This document shows, piece after piece, positions 59,083-64,000 of a stretch of 64,000 bases of DNA. The stretch is taken from contig CAVSWD010000003.1 of the NCBI GenBank assembly GCA_963731615.1, positions 62,001 through 126,000 of the forward strand. The letters run 5' to 3'. Below the pieces are notes generated by a model. The model did not search any database, was not told the DNA's origin, and worked only from the letters and a program-made list of their open reading frames with translations. Position numbers and translations under genes: made by a program. The DNA is from Gaiellasilicea sp963731615. Its GTDB lineage: Bacteria; Actinomycetota; Thermoleophilia; Gaiellales; Gaiellaceae. Position 1 is the stretch's first letter. The number at the start of each line of letters is the position of its first letter.

Positions 59083-59628
59083 TCACTTCACTGCGACGGG
59101 TCGCGGAGCCGGAATCCGGTCCGCGAACGGCGCCAGCAGCGTGGCTGAGTGTTCAGACCGTGCGGCGACCTGGAGCACGCCCTGAGGCTGAAGGGCGAGC
59201 GTCACGACGACCGGATCGTCGCCGACACGGTGCAGCGTTCGCTTCTCCTCAGCCGTGGCGGGACGGCTCGACGCGCCGGCGGCCCAGACAAGCACCTCCT
59301 TCCACAAGGCGGGGCTGCCGCGGAAGGCGAGCACGTCGTGAACCCAGACGGCGTGCCCGGTGTGCCAGCGCTTGCTGCCGGGCGGCCGCAAGCGAACGGG
59401 GACATTGCCGGGACGGTTCCGCAGGGCTCGGTTCCGGATCAGGAGCGTGGTGATGCCGACGGCGATCAGCCAGAGCGGAATCCCGACGACGAGGATCAGC
59501 ACCCAGATCACGACGCGCAGCCGATGCGCGATCGCCCAGCCGCCTCGCCGCCCAAGAACGGATAGTCGCTCGCCAGCATGAGTGCGCCTTCCATCGACGT
59601 TGCCCACACCCTCCTGCGCCGCCGCCAC
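59083..59628 (-). CDS. Membrane protein, possibly DUF2550-like
   Basis: After an N-terminal region of uncertain start, there is one membrane helix (RLRVVIWVLILVVGIPLWLIAVGITTLLIRN). A soluble domain follows with RNRPGNVPVRLRPPGSKRWHTGHAVWVHDVLAFRGSPALWKEVLVW and LQPQGVLQVAARSEHSATLLAPFADRI. The RW-x-x-GHAVWVHDVxxFRGSP stretch is conserved-looking and recalls DUF2550 of mycobacteria, but this is a guess. Starts at ATG 59628 or GTG 59607 both give a long hydrophilic lead. An overlapping frame reads LASDYPFLG, so the 5' end may be mis-framed. Confidence 0.6.
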   Translation of the reverse strand: MAAAQEGVGNVDGRRTHAGERLSVLGRRGGWAIAHRLRVVIWVLILVVGIPLWLIAVGITTLLIRNRALRNRPGNVPVRLRPPGSKRWHTGHAVWVHDVLAFRGSPALWKEVLVWAAGASSRPATAEEKRTLHRVGDDPVVVTLALQPQGVLQVAARSEHSATLLAPFADRIPAPRPVAVK

Positions 59629-59717
59629 CCGGGCATCGTCCGATCAGGGTGACGGGCTGGACGGCCCTTCTCTGCGGTACGTTCGTCCTCCGGCATGACG
59701 ACGCGCGACGCCTCACC

Positions 59718-60746
59718 GTGACCCCGCTCAAGCGGCGGATCGCCATCCGCTGTGCGCTCCTGCTCGTGGCCGGCTTCTCGCTCTATCTGCTCGCGCCGAG
59801 CATCCTCCGCACCTTCTCGTCCTTCCCGCAGTTGCGCGGCGTCGACCCGGCCTGGCTCGCGCTCGCCGTCTTCTTCGAGGCAACCGCCTATCTCGCCCTC
59901 TGGTCGTTGCAGCGGATCGCGTTGCGGACGCCGAGCTGGTTCGCGGTCGGCACGTCCCAGCTCGCGGCCGGCTCGGCCGGGAACGTCGTCCCCGGCGGCG
60001 GTGCGGCCGCCAGTGCCGTGCAGTACGGCCTGCTCGTGCGCTCGGGCGTTCCGGGCGCAACCGTCGCGTCGGGTCTCGCTGCAGCCTGGGCCGCGACGGC
60101 AGCGACCGCGCTCGCGCTGCCGGTGATCGCGTCGCTGGCCGCGATCGGGGGCGTCGTCGCACCGGACGGACTCCGGCGTGTGGCCTATGTCGGAGGTGCA
60201 GCGTTCGTCCTGCTCGCAATCGTCGCCGCGGTTGCGATCGTGTGGGATCGTCCGCTGCGGCTCGTCGGCCACTGGGCTCGTGCCGCAGCCGGCCTCGTGC
60301 ACCGGGGCGACCGCCTTGCCGATCTTCCGGAGCGGCTGCTGCACCAGCGCGACGACGTCCGGCGCGCGCTCGCGGCGCGTCCGGTGCTCGCGCTCCTGTC
60401 GGCGCTCGGCCGGTGGGGCTTCGACTACGTCGCGCTCGTCTGCGTTCTCGAGGCACTGGGTCTCGACGCCGAGCCCACGCTCGTCCTGCTCGCGTACTCC
60501 GCGACGATCCTGCTCGCGATGATCCCGCTGACGCCGGGCGGGCTCGGCTTCGTCGAGGCCGGCCTCGCCAGCCTGCTCGTGCTCGCCGGCGTGGATGCGG
60601 CCGACGCGGCCGTCGCGACGCTCGCCTACCGGCTGGTGTCGTTCTGGCTGCCGCTGCCGTGCGGCGCCGTCGCCTATGTGCTCGCGCGCCGACGCTACCC
60701 CGATCCCTCCGCGTCGGCATCGTCGGCGACGAGCTCGCCGTCGTAG
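59718..60746 (+). CDS. YbhN/LPG-synthase-like membrane protein (UPF0104)
   Basis: This 342-residue polytopic protein has about 7-8 helices. Its marks are AYLALWSLQRIALRT, GTSQLAAGSAGNVVPGGGAAASAVQYGLLVRSGV, IPLTPGGLGFVEAGLASLLVLAGV and YRLVSFWLPLPCGAVAYVLARRRY; PGGxGxxE is typical of lysylphosphatidylglycerol synthase/flippase-like domains. It lacks the soluble synthase domain, so lipid flipping is more likely than lysyl transfer. GTG 59718 is chosen. The 3' end overlaps the convergent DUF1269 gene by 52 bases. Confidence 0.85.
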   Translation: MTPLKRRIAIRCALLLVAGFSLYLLAPSILRTFSSFPQLRGVDPAWLALAVFFEATAYLALWSLQRIALRTPSWFAVGTSQLAAGSAGNVVPGGGAAASAVQYGLLVRSGVPGATVASGLAAAWAATAATALALPVIASLAAIGGVVAPDGLRRVAYVGGAAFVLLAIVAAVAIVWDRPLRLVGHWARAAAGLVHRGDRLADLPERLLHQRDDVRRALAARPVLALLSALGRWGFDYVALVCVLEALGLDAEPTLVLLAYSATILLAMIPLTPGGLGFVEAGLASLLVLAGVDAADAAVATLAYRLVSFWLPLPCGAVAYVLARRRYPDPSASASSATSSPS

Positions 60747-61174
60747 CGCAGCAGCGCGTCGCGCGCGCGCGGTGCGTCGGTCGTGCGGACGAGCGCGAAG
60801 ACCGCGGCGCTTCCGGCGGGGAGGTCGTGGCCGAAGCTGCGCATCTTGTCGTCGTCGACGCCGCGGTCGAGTGCGCCGTAGCCGCCGCCGCCGAGCATGC
60901 CGACGAGCGCCCCGCCGACAGGCCCCGCGACTGCCAGCCCGAGGAGAAGCCCAATCGAGCCGCCTGCGACGAGACCCTCGCCGACGGCGATGTCTCCCGT
61001 CTGCCGTAGCTCGATGCGGCCGTCGTCGCGCCTGACGACGATCGCGACATCCTGGAGCGTCAGGTCGGTCTGATCTGCGAGCTCGCGGAGCGCGTCGCGC
61101 GCGCTCTCGGCCGCCTCGACGCTCACGTACCGAGCCGCGATCAGCTTCGTCCCCGACGCCGGCACAGGCTTCAT
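60695..61174 (-). CDS. DUF1269-like protein
   Basis: This 159-residue protein has an N-terminal AARYVSVEAAESARDALRELADQTDLTLQDVAIVVRRDDGRIELRQTGD segment, then a Gly/Val-rich membrane-like hairpin (GGSIGLLLGLAVAGPVGGALVGMLGGGGYGAL), and SAAVFALVRTTDAPRARDALLRYDGELV. This is the DUF1269 pattern, shared in part with the DUF6325 protein at 51450. Start ATG 61174 is preferred over 61324. Function unknown. Confidence 0.78.
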   Translation of the reverse strand: MKPVPASGTKLIAARYVSVEAAESARDALRELADQTDLTLQDVAIVVRRDDGRIELRQTGDIAVGEGLVAGGSIGLLLGLAVAGPVGGALVGMLGGGGYGALDRGVDDDKMRSFGHDLPAGSAAVFALVRTTDAPRARDALLRYDGELVADDADAEGSG

Positions 61175-61251
61175 CCAACCTGCAGGATCGCCCGGAGACG
61201 CCGGCCTCAGCATCACCCTGTCCGGACGATGTGCTCCCGGCGGCGTGGCAC

Positions 61252-61257
61252 TACCGT
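61252..61257 (+). promoter_or_regulatory. -10 element of a lipoprotein gene (leaderless)
   Basis: TACCGT ends exactly 6 bases before ATG 61264, with no Shine-Dalgarno sequence. It is the same spacing as at 23157, 32097 and 44551. Confidence 0.45.
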
Positions 61258-61263
61258 TGCCGC

Positions 61264-61809
61264 ATGCCGACTCGGCAGCAGCTGCTCCGGTGCTCGCTCG
61301 TCGTCCCCGTTGTCGTGCTCGCACTTGCCGCGGCCGGCTGTGGCGGCAACAGCGAGTCCGGTTCGTCGGCCGAGCGCTGGGCCGACCGCCTCTGCTCGGC
61401 GGTGTCGGACTGGACGGACTCGGTCACCGGCGCCGCCGGCACGTTGCAGGACAGCGGCATCTCCAAGGACTCGCTCGAGCGTGCCGTCGACGAGACGAAG
61501 ACCGCGACCGAGATGCTCGTCACCGACCTCGAGGCGCTGGGTCGCCCCGAGACGGAGGCGGGTGGGCAGGCAGAGGAGGCGCTCGACGATGTCGTCGCGG
61601 CTGTCCGCGCCGGACTGGAGGCGATCGAAGACGCGTTCGACGACGCGTCCGACGTCGCCGGTGTCCTCAGCGCCGTCTCGGTCGTCAGCAGCACGCTCGC
61701 GACGATGGACGAGCAGGTGTCGGAGAGCTTCGAGGCGTTGAAGAAGCTGGACGTGGGCGGCGAGCTCGAGCAGGCGTTCGAGGACGCTGAGTCGTGCGAG
61801 TCATCGTGA
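61264..61809 (+). CDS. Putative lipoprotein with coiled-coil region
   Basis: This 181-residue protein has a signal peptide MPTRQQLLRCSLVVPVVVLALAAAGC with lipobox LAAAGC. It continues as acidic amphipathic helices (SAVSDWTDSVTGAAGTLQ, VDETKTATEMLVTDLEAL, AEEALDDVVAAVRAGLEAIEDAFDDA). It ends ESCESS, leaving a C-terminal cysteine. No family is recognised. It stands alone between divergent and downstream genes, so it has its own promoter. Confidence 0.75.
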   Translation: MPTRQQLLRCSLVVPVVVLALAAAGCGGNSESGSSAERWADRLCSAVSDWTDSVTGAAGTLQDSGISKDSLERAVDETKTATEMLVTDLEALGRPETEAGGQAEEALDDVVAAVRAGLEAIEDAFDDASDVAGVLSAVSVVSSTLATMDEQVSESFEALKKLDVGGELEQAFEDAESCESS

Positions 61810-61870
61810 GCCAGGTCGCTGTCTGAATTTCTCGATCTGGTGAACATTGCGGTGACTCCTGGCGCGACGG

Positions 61871-61900
61871 TTGAAGTGCGCGTGCGTTGATTGCTACGTT
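61871..61900 (+). promoter_or_regulatory. Possible promoter of the LAL regulator
   Basis: TTGAAG (61871-61876) and TACGTT (61895-61900) are 18 bases apart in the 219-base gap before the regulator gene, followed by a 128-base potential leader to ATG 62029. The rest of the gap has no other clear feature. Confidence 0.4.
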
Positions 61901-62028
61901 CTGAGGAGAGTTGGCGGTGTGTCGCCGCCCTTGACCTCCCCTCCAGCTCTGGTCGGCCGATCGTGACGGCCCGGGCAGCCGTTGCGCTTCTTCGTAGAGA
62001 GAGGCACGCCGCCTGTGAGGTCGTTCGG

Positions 62029-64000
62029 ATGAGGAGTCGAGCAGAAGCGGCGGCGCCGAGCGCGCGTCCCTGGACGACGTTCCCGCTGCTCGAGTCGAAG
62101 CTCTGCCCGACGCCACCGCGGCTGGGGACGATCACCCGCCCCGCGCTCGTCAATCGCCTTCGTGCTGCGCGGAGTGCGACGGTCGCGGTCGTGACCGCGC
62201 CGGCGGGCTACGGCAAGACGACGCTGCTCGCAGACTGGGAGCGCCGCGACGAGCGGCCGTTCGCGTGGATCTCTCTCGACGAGGCGGACAACGATCCGAC
62301 CGTCTTCCTGACCTACCTCGCCGTTGCGCTCGACCGGGTTCAGGCGATCGACCCCGACGTGTTCGTAGCGCTGTCGCGGTTGGGCACGTCACCCCAGAAC
62401 GTCGTCGCCCGCCTCGGCCGCTCTCTCTCGCCCCTGCCCGTGGTGGTCGTCCTCGACGACGTCCACGTATTGCGCTCGCGCGAGTGCACCGCCGCGTTGG
62501 CCACGCTCGTCGACGAGTTGCCCGCGGGCTCACAGCTGGTGCTTGCATCTCGCACCGCACCCGAGCTGCAGTTGGGCCGGCTTCGCGCCGAGGGTCGCAT
62601 CGTCGAGGTCGGCTCCGGCGACCTGAGCCTCAACGAGCGAGAAGCGCAGGCGCTCCTGCAGGCTGCAGGTCTGAGGCTGGCCGAGGAGGACGTCGCCGAG
62701 CTGACTCAGGCGGACCGAAGGCTGGCCTGCGGGGCTCTACCTCGCGGCACTCTCGCTGCGCGCATCGGCCGATGGGCGGCCGGCCGGCAGCTCGATTCCG
62801 GGGCGACGACCGCTACATCAGCGACTACTTCAGGCAGGTACTGCTGTCGAGCCTGCCCGACTCCGAGATCGAGTTCCTGACCCGCGTCTCGGTGCTCGAC
62901 CGGATGTGCGGCTCGCTCTGCGATTACATGCTCGAACGGTCGGGCAGCGCTGTCGAGCTCGAGATGCTCGAGGCGTCGAACCTGTTCGTCGTCCCGCTCG
63001 ACCGTGAGCGAAAGTGGTACCGGCTCCACCGTCTCTTCCGCGACATGCTGCGTGACGAGCTCGATCGGCGCGAGCCGGCGCTCGCGGCGAGCCTGAACGG
63101 GCGAGCAGCGGACTGGTGCGTCGCCAACGGGGACCTCGAGGGCGCGATCGACTACGCGCATGCGGCCGGTGACACGAGCCGTGTGATCGAACTTGTCGGC
63201 GCCGCTGCCCAGCCGGCCTACCACAGTGGCCGCTTCGTCACGGTCGAGCGGTGGTTGGCACGGCTCGAAGACGAGGAGGAGCTCGCTCAGAGCACGGGTC
63301 TGGCCACGCTCGGTGCGTGGACGCATGCGCTGCGCGGGCGCCCGGAGGCGGCGCGACGGTGGGCGCAGATCGCCGAATCGGGCGCAGCCGATGCCGCGAT
63401 GCCGGACGGAGCTCCGCCCCTTGCCTGGACGTTGACGTTGCGGGCAGCGATGTGCTCCGACGGGGTCGAGCGGATGCAGCACGACGCAGAGGCGGCGATT
63501 GAAAGTGCCGTTTCCGGCAGCCATGTCGCCGCCGACGCCTCTTTCATGCTCGCGATCGCACACTTCCTCGCCGGTGACGACGATCTCGCCGACAGGCTGC
63601 TGGCTGAGACCTGCGCGCTCGCCCTCGAGGTCGGTGCGACCGACAGTGCGACGCTGGCGCTGGCGCAGAGGTCGTTGCTCGCGAGTGCCCGCAACGAGGG
63701 CGCCGAGGCCGAGCTGCTGGCGCTGCAGGCGCGTGAGCTCGTCACCGAGGCACGGCTCGGCGACTACGCGACCAGCGCGCTGACCTACGTTGCGAGCGCC
63801 CGTGCCGCCCTGCGCCACAGCAACTGGACGCGGGCGCTCGAGGACATCGACCATGCATCGCGCCTGGCGCCCCTGCTCACGTATGCGCTCCCGTGGCTCG
63901 CCGTGCAGGTCCGGCTCGAGCTCGCGCGCGCCCACCTCGCCCTCGTCAACTGGGCGCCGGCGGTCGAGGTGATGGCCGAGATCGACGAGCTGTTGGCTCG
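62029..64000 (+). CDS. LuxR/MalT (LAL) family ATP-dependent regulator, cut by window end, two frame breaks
   Basis: A large STAND ATPase regulator. The N-terminal ATPase has TRPALVNRLRAARSATVAVVTAPAGYGKTTLLADWE (Walker A), then VVVVLDDVHVLRSREC (Walker B) and LVLASRTAPELQLGRLRAEGR. The first break is at 62709-62713; removing one G gives LTQRTEGWPAGLYLAALSLR. The second is at 62791-62803 and leads to DDRYISDYFRQVLLSSLP. TPR-like repeats follow (WLARLEDEEELAQSTGLATLGAW, and SALTYVASARAALRHSNWTRALEDID). The DNA-binding LuxR domain would lie beyond 64000. Target unknown. Confidence 0.85.

Overview
The window is a dense, high-GC bacterial chromosome segment in the actinobacterial style. ATG, GTG and TTG starts are all common, genes overlap by 1-17 bases, and there is almost no spare intergenic DNA (no gap exceeds about 220 bases). 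The left part carries the actinobacterial coaD / SepIVA-like coiled-coil / yceD / rpmF / plsX / acpP / rnc / smc / ftsY / ffh / rpsP / khpA / rimM / trmD / lepB / rplS / rnhB / yraN order. The gene content (BTAD regulator, dodecin, DUF1059, DUF6325 plus SHOCT, DUF4239, fused MFS/spermidine synthase) makes a deep-branching actinobacterium of the class Thermoleophilia the best guess. That placement is inference; no rRNA gene is present.

Layout. 1-23159: lipid, ribosome, chromosome and secretion housekeeping. It is interrupted by accessory genes: an ABC-F ATPase between yceD and rpmF, a BTAD regulator with DsrE and DUF1059 proteins between rnc and smc, a dodecin between ftsY and ffh, and htpX, a VOC protein and an orphan DNA methyltransferase before comM-dprA. 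23169-31771: amino-acid oxidation (DAO-family oxidase, ornithine cyclodeaminase family), the three-gene NAD(P) transhydrogenase operon, an HD-GYP protein, a ferritin-like protein, an isocitrate-dehydrogenase-family enzyme and topoisomerase IB. 31834-39751: a small Lsr2-like protein, an AddAB-type helicase-nuclease pair, a metallophosphatase and endonuclease III, i.e. DNA break processing and base repair. 39748-48357: a PAS protein, thioredoxin reductase, an eRF1-like protein, RmuC, a DUF3105 protein, tRNA-Leu(TAA), glutamate dehydrogenase, a CBS protein, a Ppx/GppA phosphatase, a PAP2 protein and initiator tRNA. 48504-64000: mostly membrane and envelope proteins (fused MFS/spermidine synthase, MMPL, RDD, AI-2E, DUF4239, a YbhN-like protein, a lipoprotein), ending in a LAL-type regulator cut by the window edge.

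Two cross-cutting observations matter to any user of this annotation. First, nine genes are broken by twelve reading-frame shifts, and every one is repaired by deleting a single base, usually from a short homopolymer. This points to a systematic insertion artefact, or much less likely to recoding, rather than to nine real pseudogenes. These genes are therefore annotated as CDS across the break. Second, several genes begin exactly 6 bases after a TANNNT hexamer with no Shine-Dalgarno sequence, which suggests frequent leaderless transcripts.

Other points of note are tandem duplications in both coiled-coil arms of SMC, a signal peptidase I fused to a J-like domain that lacks HPD, an RNase III with no ordinary start codon and a missing catalytic aspartate, twin palindromes downstream of ftsY, and a structured leader before htpX.
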